A DNA stretch of 32,273 nucleotides, taken from assembly GCF_017104645.1 (NCBI RefSeq), contig NZ_JAAGPF010000057.1, forward strand, positions 1 to 32,273. The letters run 5' to 3'. Below, piece after piece: positions 1 to 7,477 of the stretch. The DNA is from Burkholderia sp. Ac-20379 (GTDB lineage: Bacteria; Pseudomonadota; Gammaproteobacteria; Burkholderiales; Burkholderiaceae). Made by a program: the position numbers and the translations under genes. Each line of letters starts with the position of its first letter. Position 1 is the first letter of the stretch. The notes under the pieces are model-generated. The model did no database searches and was not told the origin of the DNA. It saw only the letters and a list, made by a program, of their open reading frames with translations.

Positions 1-137
1 ATCGCGCCAAGGCCCGCGGCCGCCCCGCCGAGCGCGAGCGCCGCCAGCCGCGCGAGCGCCTGCCGCCGCGACGAACGCATCGCGTGCGCCGAAGCCGCCG
101 AATGCGCCGAATACCCCGAATGCGCGCCGCCGCTCAT
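1..137 (-). CDS. N-terminus of an exported protein, probably a second siderophore-binding protein (cut by window edge)
   Basis: Only the first 45 codons are inside the window. The ATG (137-135) overlaps the TGA of the upstream ATPase (136-134) in an ATGA arrangement, which implies translational coupling. After a Ser/His/Ala-rich stretch, a second in-frame Met (codon 20) is followed by SSRRQALARL and a run of Ala/Leu/Gly, which is the shape of a twin-arginine (Tat) signal. That second Met could be the true start. Coupling to a FecE/FhuC-type ATPase and the presence of a Tat signal, as in the binding protein at 3967-4878, make a periplasmic ferric-siderophore-binding protein the most likely identity. 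No mature domain is visible, so the function rests on context. Confidence 0.6.
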   Translation of the reverse strand, partial: MSGGAHSGYSAHSAASAHAMRSSRRQALARLAALALGGAAAGLGA

Positions 138-925
138 CGCGGATACCCGATCAGATGGCCGCCGGCCGGATCGGCCATCACGCCCATCGGCACGCCGTAG
201 ATCGCTTCGAGCGCCTCGGGCCGCATCACGTCGCGCGGCGTGGCCTGCATCAGCAGCTTGCCGCCGCGCAGCGAGACGAGCTGGGTACAGAAGCGCGTCG
301 CCATGTTGACGTCGTGCAGCACCACGATCGCCGTCATGCCGCGCTCGTCGCAGAGCGAACGGATCAGGCCCAGCACTTCGAGCTGGTGGCCGATGTCGAG
401 CGCCGAGGTGGGCTCGTCGAGCAGCACGCAGCGGCTGTCCTGGGCGATCAGCATGGCGAGCCAGACCCGCTGGCGCTCGCCGCCGGACAGGCTGTCGACC
501 GGGCGCTCGGCGTAGTGCAGCACGTCGGTGGCGGCCATCGCCGCCTCCACGCGCTCGCGGTCGTCGCGCCCGAAGCGGCCCAGCGCGCCGTGCCACGGGT
601 AGCGGCCGAGCTCGACCAGCTCGCGCACCAGCAGGCCGTCGGTTTGCGGGGTGGTTTGCGGCAGGTGCGCGATCTGCTGCGCGAAGCGGCGATGCGGCCA
701 GCCGCCGAGCGGCTCGCCGTCGAACAGGATCGTGCCGCGCGTCGGCGCATGCAGCCGCGCAAGCAGACGCATCAGCGAGGTCTTGCCGGAGCCGTTGTGG
801 CCGATCAGACCGATCACCTCGCCGGCCGGCAGGTCGAGCGTGATGTCGTGCAGCAATACCTTGCCGCCGATCGCGAAATCGACGTGGGAGAGCCGGTACA
901 GCGGAGTGCCTCCGGAGGTCGTCAT
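134..925 (-). CDS. ABC transporter ATPase, FhuC/FecE type (second copy)
   Basis: This 263-residue protein is the cytoplasmic ATPase of an iron-siderophore importer. Walker A is GHNGSGKT (about 42-49), the ABC signature is LSGGERQR, Walker B is CVLLDEP and the H-loop lies in VVLHDVNMA. Length and motifs fit the FecE/FhuC family, and it is clearly paralogous to the ATPase at 1063-1977, sharing for example GRYPWHGALGR. The ATG at 925 has no convincing Shine-Dalgarno sequence, so the start is less secure than the rest. Its stop overlaps the start of the next gene, an exported protein, so these two look like the beginning of a second uptake unit whose permease may lie to the left. It is separated from the first ATPase by a 137-bp gap holding a strong inverted repeat. 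Confidence 0.9.
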   Translation of the reverse strand: MTTSGGTPLYRLSHVDFAIGGKVLLHDITLDLPAGEVIGLIGHNGSGKTSLMRLLARLHAPTRGTILFDGEPLGGWPHRRFAQQIAHLPQTTPQTDGLLVRELVELGRYPWHGALGRFGRDDRERVEAAMAATDVLHYAERPVDSLSGGERQRVWLAMLIAQDSRCVLLDEPTSALDIGHQLEVLGLIRSLCDERGMTAIVVLHDVNMATRFCTQLVSLRGGKLLMQATPRDVMRPEALEAIYGVPMGVMADPAGGHLIGYPR

Positions 926-1009
926 GTCAGTGCCGAATGGTCGTGTGTCGTGAGAGAAACGGCGCAAACCTGCACCGCTTCCTGCCTGGGCATCGCGGGC
1001 CGGGCGAAC

Positions 1010-1052
1010 AACCGGTGCGGCATCGCGGCGATCCCCCCGCCTCGCACCGGTT
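1010..1052. terminator. 10-bp perfect inverted repeat between the two ATPase genes
   Basis: AACCGGTGCG (1010-1019) and CGCACCGGTT (1043-1052) are exact reverse complements separated by 23 bases. On the minus-strand transcript this hairpin would form just after the stop of the ATPase ending at 1063. There is no T-tract, so it could be a weak or Rho-assisted terminator, an mRNA-processing structure, or an operator for a dimeric regulator of the downstream ATPase. The rest of the 926-1062 gap holds no gene that I can see. Confidence 0.4.
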
Positions 1053-1062
1053 CGCCGCCGGC

Positions 1063-1977
1063 CTAGAGCACGAAGCTCACCGGCCCGCCCGTCTCCGGAT
1101 GCGGCATCACGCCCATCGCGATGCCGTAGATCGACTTGAGCTTGGCCGGCGTCATGATCTCCTCGGGCGAGCCGCGCTCGATCAGCTTGCCGCCCTGCAG
1201 CGCGACGATGTCGTCGCAGTAGCGCGCGGCCATGTTGACGTCGTGCAGCACCACGATGATGCCGAGCCCGCGCTCCTGCGAAAGCTGGTGCACCAGCGAC
1301 AGCACCTCCACCTGGTGCGCGACGTCGAGCGCCGAGATCGGCTCGTCGAGCAGCAGATAATCGGCGTTCTGCGCGATCAGCATCGCGAGCCAGACCCGCT
1401 GGCGCTCGCCGCCCGACAGCGTGTCGACATGGCGCTCGGCGAAGCGCGCGACGTCGGTCAACGCCATCGCCTCGGCGATCTTCGCGCGATCCTCCGCGCT
1501 GGCGCGGCCCAGCGCGCCGTGCCACGGATAGCGGCCGTAGGCCACCAGTTCCCTGACCAGCACGCCCGAGGTGGCCGGCGGATGCTGCGGCAGATACGCG
1601 ACCTTGCGCGCGAAATCGCGCAGGCCCCAGGCATCGAGCGGCTTGCCCTCGAATTCGATCGCGCCGCCGGTGGGCGCCTGCTGGCGCGCGAGCATCTTGA
1701 TCAGCGTGGATTTGCCCGAGCCGTTGTGGCCGATCAGGCCCACCACGCGGCGCGCCGGCAGCGTCAGCGACAGATTCGTGACGAGCGCGCGCTCGGGAAT
1801 CGCGAACGACACGTCGCGCAGCACGAACACGCTCTCGCCCTCGCCAGGCGCGCGGCCGGCGCCCGGGGCGGCATGCGCCTCGCGGGGCAAAACGGTGCGC
1901 GTCGTCGGGGCCGGTGCGGAAATGGCGGCAGTGTCGGTCATGGCAGAGACGGTTGAAGAGGCGGAGCGCGTGGTCAT
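1063..1977 (-). CDS. fhuC: Ferric siderophore ABC transporter ATPase (FhuC type)
   Basis: This 304-residue protein is the energising subunit for the fused permease directly upstream. Walker A is GHNGSGKST (about 83-91), the signature is LSGGERQR and Walker B is YLLLDEP. The residue after DEP is Ile rather than the usual Thr (DEPISALD), a mild deviation. The ATPase core starts near residue 50. The first 48 residues are a Ser/Ala/Thr/Pro-rich extension not normal for the family. The start at 1977 is preferred because its ATG overlaps the permease stop (ATGA) and has GGAGG eight bases upstream, whereas the alternative Met13 has no ribosome-binding site. It belongs to the binding protein, permease, ATPase run of the siderophore operon. 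Confidence 0.93.
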   Translation of the reverse strand: MTTRSASSTVSAMTDTAAISAPAPTTRTVLPREAHAAPGAGRAPGEGESVFVLRDVSFAIPERALVTNLSLTLPARRVVGLIGHNGSGKSTLIKMLARQQAPTGGAIEFEGKPLDAWGLRDFARKVAYLPQHPPATSGVLVRELVAYGRYPWHGALGRASAEDRAKIAEAMALTDVARFAERHVDTLSGGERQRVWLAMLIAQNADYLLLDEPISALDVAHQVEVLSLVHQLSQERGLGIIVVLHDVNMAARYCDDIVALQGGKLIERGSPEEIMTPAKLKSIYGIAMGVMPHPETGGPVSFVL

Positions 1978-3974
1978 GAACGCTGCCTCCACATCAGAAC
2001 GAGGAAATAAGGACCACCGATGAAGGTAGCGAACAGGCCGGCCGGCACCTGGTAAGGAAACAGCACGTTGCGGCCGAGCCAGTCGGCGATCACGAGCAGC
2101 AAGGCCCCCACCAGCGCGCCGCCGAGCGCCTGCGGCACGGGCCGGCGAAAGCCGAGCAGCTGTGCGAGATGCGGGCCCATCAGGCCGACGAACGAAATCG
2201 GTCCGACGATCAGCGTGGCGGCGGCGGTCAGCACGGCGGTCAGCATCAGCATCAGCTTGCGCTGACGCGCGACGTCCACGCCGAGCGCGCGCGCGGTGCC
2301 GTCGCCGAGCGGCAGCATGTCGAGCGACCGTGTGAAGAGCGGCAGCACGAGGCAACCCGCCACCGCCACGGCAATCGCGACGAGTGCGTCGAGCGGTTCC
2401 ACGCGATACGTCGAACCGGCCAGCCACGACTGCAGGATCTGCATGCGCGGGTCGCCGCTCATCATCAGCAGCGAGGCAAAACCGCTGAACACGGTGGTCA
2501 CGGCAATCCCGGCCAGCACCAGCCGTTCGGGAGAAAACCCGTTGCGGCGGCCGAGCGCAAACATCAACGACAGCGTCGCGAGCGACCCCGCGAACGCCGC
2601 GGCCAGTTGCGCGAACTTGTCGGGCGACGCGACGAACAGCAGCAGCAATACCAACCCGAGCGAGGCGCCGGAGGAAATGCCGAGAATTTCGGGGCTGGCC
2701 ATCGGATTGGCGGTCATGCGCTGCATCAGGACACCCGCCACGGCGAGCATTGCGCCCGCGGCAAGTGCTCCAGCCATGCGCGGCGCACGCAACGGCAACA
2801 GCGGCCGCAGCGCGTCGAGGCTCGCGAAACGCCAGCCCGCCGTGTCGTGGTTGAAATCGAGCGAAAGCCAGGCACACACGGCAAGCAGCGCGACGCAGAC
2901 GATCACTTGCCAGGCATGCGCCCCACGCGCCGTCACGCGATGCGCGAGATCCGGCGACGCCAGCGTTTCGCTTTTCAGTCGCGGCAGAAGCCATAACAGC
3001 AAAGGGCCACCCAGTAGCGCGGTAGCCGTGCCGGTCGGCACCTCGGTGGTGATCGTTCCGGCCAGTTGCACGGTCTGGTCGGCGATCCACAACAGACAGG
3101 CGGACAGCACCGGCGCCCACACCAGCCGGGCCGCAAGCGTTCGGGCGCCCGTCAGGCGCGCCAGCGCCGGCCCCGCCAGCCCGATGAAGCCGAGGATCCC
3201 CACCGCGCTCACCACGCATGCCGCGAGCGCGGCGCCGAGCACCATCGCGGCGCCACGGATCGCACGCACCGGCAGCCCCAGGCTGCGCGCCGTGACATCC
3301 CCCATCTCCAGCATCGCGAGCGGCCGCGCCAACAAGCCCGCCAGCACGAACCCGCCAGCCAGGCGGGGAAGCAGGAAGTGAACCGTGCTCCAGTCGTTCT
3401 GATTCAACGCACCGCTCTGCCAGATGAAAATCGAGATCAGGCTCTCCCCGAAAATCAGCTGCATTACCGACGAGATCGATCCCGCACACAGCGTGACAAC
3501 AAGGCCGGCGAGTATCAGCGTGAGCGGCGACAACGCACGCCCCCAGGCGATCGCGAGCACCAGTGCGACCGCAGCGAGCGCACCGCCGAGCGCAACCCAC
3601 TCGCGACCGAACGCAAGCATCCAGGGAAACCAGATCGCGGCGAGCGTCAGCGCAAGGCTGGCACCGGCCGCGACACCGAGCGTGGTCGGCTCGGCCACCG
3701 GATTGCGCAGCACGTACTGAAAGATCAGGCCGGACAGACCGAGCGCCGCGCCGCTCATCAGCGCGACCGCCAGGCGCGGCAGGATCGCATAGCGCACGAC
3801 CACTGCCTGGAGATCGACAGGATGCGCCTGCAGCAGCATCGCCCATTGCGACGCCGGCAGGCGCAGCGACAGCAGCCAGACCGTCTCGATCGCCGCAATC
3901 AGGGCAAGGACCAACGCCAGCAAGGCGGGGCTGACGGCGCGGCGGGACAATGGCGCCTCGATCAAGCTAGCCAT
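1974..3974 (-). CDS. fhuB: Fused FecCD-type siderophore permease (FhuB type)
   Basis: This 666-residue inner-membrane protein has two tandem FecCD permease halves (roughly 1-330 and 340-666), each a series of hydrophobic helices. Its length matches the two-in-one FhuB architecture rather than a single FecC or FecD subunit, so one polypeptide supplies the whole transmembrane channel. In known systems this form is typical of hydroxamate-type and ornibactin-type siderophore importers. The second half contains NPMASPEILGISSGAS, a typical FecCD segment. The start at 3974 has GGAGG six bases upstream and overlaps the binding-protein gene by 8 bp. The stop overlaps the ATPase start. An upstream in-frame Met at 4019 is less likely. 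It probably imports the ferric form of the siderophore made by this locus. Confidence 0.94.
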   Translation of the reverse strand: MASLIEAPLSRRAVSPALLALVLALIAAIETVWLLSLRLPASQWAMLLQAHPVDLQAVVVRYAILPRLAVALMSGAALGLSGLIFQYVLRNPVAEPTTLGVAAGASLALTLAAIWFPWMLAFGREWVALGGALAAVALVLAIAWGRALSPLTLILAGLVVTLCAGSISSVMQLIFGESLISIFIWQSGALNQNDWSTVHFLLPRLAGGFVLAGLLARPLAMLEMGDVTARSLGLPVRAIRGAAMVLGAALAACVVSAVGILGFIGLAGPALARLTGARTLAARLVWAPVLSACLLWIADQTVQLAGTITTEVPTGTATALLGGPLLLWLLPRLKSETLASPDLAHRVTARGAHAWQVIVCVALLAVCAWLSLDFNHDTAGWRFASLDALRPLLPLRAPRMAGALAAGAMLAVAGVLMQRMTANPMASPEILGISSGASLGLVLLLLFVASPDKFAQLAAAFAGSLATLSLMFALGRRNGFSPERLVLAGIAVTTVFSGFASLLMMSGDPRMQILQSWLAGSTYRVEPLDALVAIAVAVAGCLVLPLFTRSLDMLPLGDGTARALGVDVARQRKLMLMLTAVLTAAATLIVGPISFVGLMGPHLAQLLGFRRPVPQALGGALVGALLLVIADWLGRNVLFPYQVPAGLFATFIGGPYFLVLMWRQRS

Positions 3975-4878
3975 GTCGCGCCTCCGGTTCGATGAAAATA
4001 CGTCCCAGATTGTCGGCAAACGTCGACGCCAACGGCAGGGAGCCGTACACGTCGAACAGCGGAATGGGATACAGGCGGCCCGCCCGCACCATCGGCAGAT
4101 TCGTCCAGAACGGGCTCGTCGCCAGTTGCTCGAGCGCCGTGCGCGTGTCGCTGCCGTAATTCACGTAGATCAGGTCCGCATCGGGATGCGCGACGAGCTG
4201 CTCCACGCCGACCGTCGCGAACCCGAAACCATTGGTGCGCCCTTCCCATGCATTGGGAATCCCGATCCGCTTCATGACGTCGTACATGATGCTGTTGCGG
4301 CTGTAGACGACCACGGAGCGGCCGCTGCCATCCATCGTCACCAAATAGGCCGGTCGGCCGTTCCGAGGCGGGAGCGCGGCGGCAATTCTCGCGATCTTCG
4401 CGTCGAGCGCCGTCACGTAATCGTCGGCCTGCCGGGTGCGCCCGACCAAGGCCGCCAACCGCCGGAAGCCGTCGATCGCGCGATCGTAAGCGCCCGGCTC
4501 GCCGTTGTAGATACCGAGATCCATCACGGGCGCGACGCGCGCCAGCATCCGTCGCACGCTCTCGCTCGTCGTGCCGGTCACGATCAGATCGGGCGACAGC
4601 GACATCAGCACTTCCAGATTCGGCTCGATCGGCTCGCCGGTAATGGGGATGCCAGCCGGCAACGGCGGCTCCCCTCCCATCGATGCGTAAAAATCGCCCG
4701 CAGGCGCACCGACCGGCCGCATGCCGAGCGCCAGCAGCGATTCGGTGGCGGCGCGATCGGTCGTCGCGACGCGCGACGCGCGCGTCGCCGGCGTCGCGGC
4801 AAGCACCGGGGGCGCACCGATCGCCGGCACGGCCAGCAGGGCCGCTTGCAGGAACTGACGTCGAGTCTTCGACAACAT
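3967..4878 (-). CDS. fhuD: Periplasmic ferric-siderophore-binding protein (FhuD type), Tat signal
   Basis: This 303-residue protein belongs to the FhuD/BtuF-like class III binding-protein family. The N-terminus has a twin-arginine motif (TRRQFLQ at about 5-11), a hydrophobic stretch and a probable cleavage site near APPVLA, indicating Tat export, as is common for FhuD-like proteins. The core shows the family pattern: PNLEVLMSLSPDLIV, an extended central helix (about 130-165), and a C-terminal lobe with HPDADLIYV. It would capture the ferric siderophore delivered by the TonB receptor and hand it to the fused permease. The start is supported by GGAAAG six bases upstream. The gap to the acylase gene upstream is 69 bp, compatible with one operon. 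Confidence 0.92.
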   Translation of the reverse strand: MLSKTRRQFLQAALLAVPAIGAPPVLAATPATRASRVATTDRAATESLLALGMRPVGAPAGDFYASMGGEPPLPAGIPITGEPIEPNLEVLMSLSPDLIVTGTTSESVRRMLARVAPVMDLGIYNGEPGAYDRAIDGFRRLAALVGRTRQADDYVTALDAKIARIAAALPPRNGRPAYLVTMDGSGRSVVVYSRNSIMYDVMKRIGIPNAWEGRTNGFGFATVGVEQLVAHPDADLIYVNYGSDTRTALEQLATSPFWTNLPMVRAGRLYPIPLFDVYGSLPLASTFADNLGRIFIEPEARHG

Positions 4879-4947
4879 TCAAGGCTTTCCATTCGGTTTC
4901 GGCCGATCACGTGGCATCGCTGCCCGGACCCGCCGAGATTGCATGCA

Positions 4948-7428
4948 TCAGGGCAGGACGGCGTCGCTTCCGTTCAGGACGACCGGTACCGCCTCGCCGG
5001 TTTGCTCCGCTCGATCGGGTGCCGCGCCGAGCTGCACCGTCGTCCACTGACGTTGCTGATATCGGCGCGTGCCGTTCGCATGGAACGGCGACGCGGGATC
5101 GTCCGATTCGGACGGGGCCAGCAGCGTGTGCGCCACGGCGCCGGTCGCATCGAACGACACCACCTGCAGATACGTGTTGCCGAACAGGCTCGACGTGGCG
5201 ACCGGGCGCCCCGCCCGTTCGTCGGTGGCGCAGGCCGACGTGAAATAGCCCGGATCCTCGCAGCCACCGAAGAGCGGCACCGGCGTGCCGCCGAGATCGA
5301 CGCTCAGCACGTCGCCGCGTGCCGCATCGAGCGCGAGCCCCTTATCCTGCATCGAGGCGACCGCGGCACCGAGCACACGCGCCAGCGACGCCGGATCAGC
5401 CCGCAGGTCGCGCGGCGTGTTCACCGGATCGGCCGGATCGAACGGCACCGCGTACAGCGTCGCCGGGTCGATCTTCTGGAGCGCGGCCCACACGGCGTCC
5501 CACAGCACGGCGCCGCGATCGTCGATGGCACTCGTGTTACGCCAGCCGCGCAGCACGCGGCACGCGTCGTCGATCGACACCGAACGCTGCACGCCCGGCT
5601 TCCCGGGCACCGGCAGCGTAACCGATTTCACCGTGCACGCCGCGTCGAGCAGCGGTTGCTTGAACAGCTCGGCCGACATCGCCCGGCTATCGAGCGCGAA
5701 CTGGCGCACGTCGGCGTCGCTGGCCTTGGCGCCCGGATAACCGTCGGTGCCGGCAATTCGATGCTGCGCGAACCAGTAACCGAAGCGCGCACGCAACGAC
5801 AGGCCTTTGCCCCAAGGACCGAAGATCGCGGGATGGCGCGTCATCGGCGCCGCCGGATTCGCCAGCCAGTAGCTGTTGTTCATGTTGCCGACGAAATCAC
5901 GCCGCAACAGCGACGGCATCTCGTCGGCCGCGAACGTGCCGGCCTGTGCCGCACCGGGCGTGTCGCGCCAGGCGCATGCCGCGCGCGAGCCGTCGAGGAA
6001 CGGCACGCCCGGCACGAGGCGATCGGCCAGCTTGCCGACCGGCGTGGTACACGCCTCGGCCAGCGCATCGGGCACGTTCGGCACGGCGCCGATATCGGCG
6101 TACCAGACGCGCGGATCGTTGCGGCCGATCGCGACCGTATTGACCCAGGGCATGGCGGCAAGGCGCTTCTGCGTGGCGATGAACTGGTCGAGCGAACGCG
6201 CCTGCCCCCATTCGAGGAAATTCTCGAAGATGCGGAAATTCTCCGCATTGACGTCGGCGATCGCGTAAGCCTTCGTCGCACTCCATCCAAGCTGCGGTGA
6301 GAACTGGCTCAGGCTGATCGCGGGCCCGAAGCGCGTGCGGTACAGCGTACGTTCGACGGCCTTCAACGAGCCGTCCGCCTGACGTACCTGCACCGACAGC
6401 GGCACCGGAATCATCGCTTCCGGCTTGCCTTCATAGCGATAGGTGGCCGGTTGCCCCGGATCCAGTGACAGGTCGAAGATACCGAAGCGGCGCGTGCTGG
6501 AAACGGTATGCGTCCAGGCGACGTCCTTGTTGAAGCCGATCATCACCACCGGCACGCCGAGAAACGATGCGCCGCTGACATCGAGCTTGCCCGGCAACGT
6601 CAGCCGCGCCTCGTAGAAGCGATCCGGCCCCGCCCAGAACCAGTGCGGATTGCCGAGCAGCACCGGGCGGCCATGCTGGCCGCCATCGGCGCCGAAGGCC
6701 AATGCATTGCTGCCGATGCCGACCCGCCCGCCCACGGCGAGCTGGTCCGCCAGCTGTTTTTCGTCCGGCAACGCCGCGTGCGGCGCCGCTTCGTGCGCAG
6801 GCTGGCCGCCGGCCGACGGCGGCTGCGCATTCGCAATGGCGGTGATGAAGCGGGTCATGCCACCGGCCAGATTGGCGGCATAGAGCCGCCGATAGACATC
6901 GCCCTCACCGATCGGCGCGACCCACGCCGCATCGCGGCACGCGGCATGCGCACCCGGCGCACCGCCCATGCGCAACTCGCCAAGATAACGGTCGTAGCCG
7001 GCCGCGAAACCGCGCACGAGGGCGCGAATCTCAGGCGACTGGCTGTCTCGATAGCGCGCGACGGCCGCATCGGTATCGACCAGCCGGAAGAAGAAATCGG
7101 AGTCGAGGTTCGACGGATGCCCCAGCGTGGAGGCATCGACGAGCTTGCCGTCGCCGCCGAAGTAGCGGGATCGCTCCCCGCGGTAGGTGACGAAGGCCTG
7201 CGCCATCGTGCACAGATTGTCGGACGCCTGCGCATAGCCGTCGCCATAGCCGAGGCTGCCCCAATCGTCGGCGGTGACGTGCGGAATGCCGTCGGCGGTA
7301 CGGGACAGGCTCGCGTGATAGGCAGCCGGCCCATGCGCCGGGAACGACGAGCAGGACACCGTCGCGGCGGCGGCCAGCAAGGCGCCGGCCATGCCGCGCA
7401 GGCGCTTCAAACCATCGAAACACATCAT
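4948..7428 (-). CDS. PvdQ-like Ntn-hydrolase acylase (penicillin/AHL acylase family)
   Basis: This 826-residue secreted acylase precursor has a hydrophobic signal segment (about 12-27), an alpha-chain region, and an autoproteolysis site at GIG-SNALAFG that would make Ser240 the N-terminal nucleophile of the beta chain. The downstream LLGNPHWFWAG, the WTHTVS block and NMNNSYWLANP (oxyanion/catalytic Asn region) are family hallmarks. Length is close to PvdQ, which removes the fatty acyl chain from the pyoverdine precursor in the periplasm and also cleaves long-chain acyl-homoserine lactones. A Cys at 26 (TVSC) could suggest a lipoprotein, but the lipobox is imperfect. It follows the large NRPS by 49 bp, so the role inferred from context is deacylation of an acylated siderophore precursor. 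The alternative is a quorum-quenching acylase. The start may be Met1 or Met2 (tandem ATGs). Confidence 0.9.
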   Translation of the reverse strand: MMCFDGLKRLRGMAGALLAAAATVSCSSFPAHGPAAYHASLSRTADGIPHVTADDWGSLGYGDGYAQASDNLCTMAQAFVTYRGERSRYFGGDGKLVDASTLGHPSNLDSDFFFRLVDTDAAVARYRDSQSPEIRALVRGFAAGYDRYLGELRMGGAPGAHAACRDAAWVAPIGEGDVYRRLYAANLAGGMTRFITAIANAQPPSAGGQPAHEAAPHAALPDEKQLADQLAVGGRVGIGSNALAFGADGGQHGRPVLLGNPHWFWAGPDRFYEARLTLPGKLDVSGASFLGVPVVMIGFNKDVAWTHTVSSTRRFGIFDLSLDPGQPATYRYEGKPEAMIPVPLSVQVRQADGSLKAVERTLYRTRFGPAISLSQFSPQLGWSATKAYAIADVNAENFRIFENFLEWGQARSLDQFIATQKRLAAMPWVNTVAIGRNDPRVWYADIGAVPNVPDALAEACTTPVGKLADRLVPGVPFLDGSRAACAWRDTPGAAQAGTFAADEMPSLLRRDFVGNMNNSYWLANPAAPMTRHPAIFGPWGKGLSLRARFGYWFAQHRIAGTDGYPGAKASDADVRQFALDSRAMSAELFKQPLLDAACTVKSVTLPVPGKPGVQRSVSIDDACRVLRGWRNTSAIDDRGAVLWDAVWAALQKIDPATLYAVPFDPADPVNTPRDLRADPASLARVLGAAVASMQDKGLALDAARGDVLSVDLGGTPVPLFGGCEDPGYFTSACATDERAGRPVATSSLFGNTYLQVVSFDATGAVAHTLLAPSESDDPASPFHANGTRRYQQRQWTTVQLGAAPDRAEQTGEAVPVVLNGSDAVLP

Positions 7429-7477
7429 TGAAATCGGGCTCTTTGTTACGTCGGTGTGATGTCGGTCAGGTTCGGGA

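Noticed and set aside
1978..3846. A long N-terminal extension of the first ATPase into the permease gene
   Set aside because: The open frame continues upstream, but the permease motifs are in another frame and the ATG at 1977 has a strong Shine-Dalgarno sequence and a 4-bp overlap.
3973..6300. A 775-codon plus-strand open frame across the binding protein and acylase genes
   Set aside because: It runs antisense through two well-recognised genes and an intergenic gap, with no domain and a biased composition.
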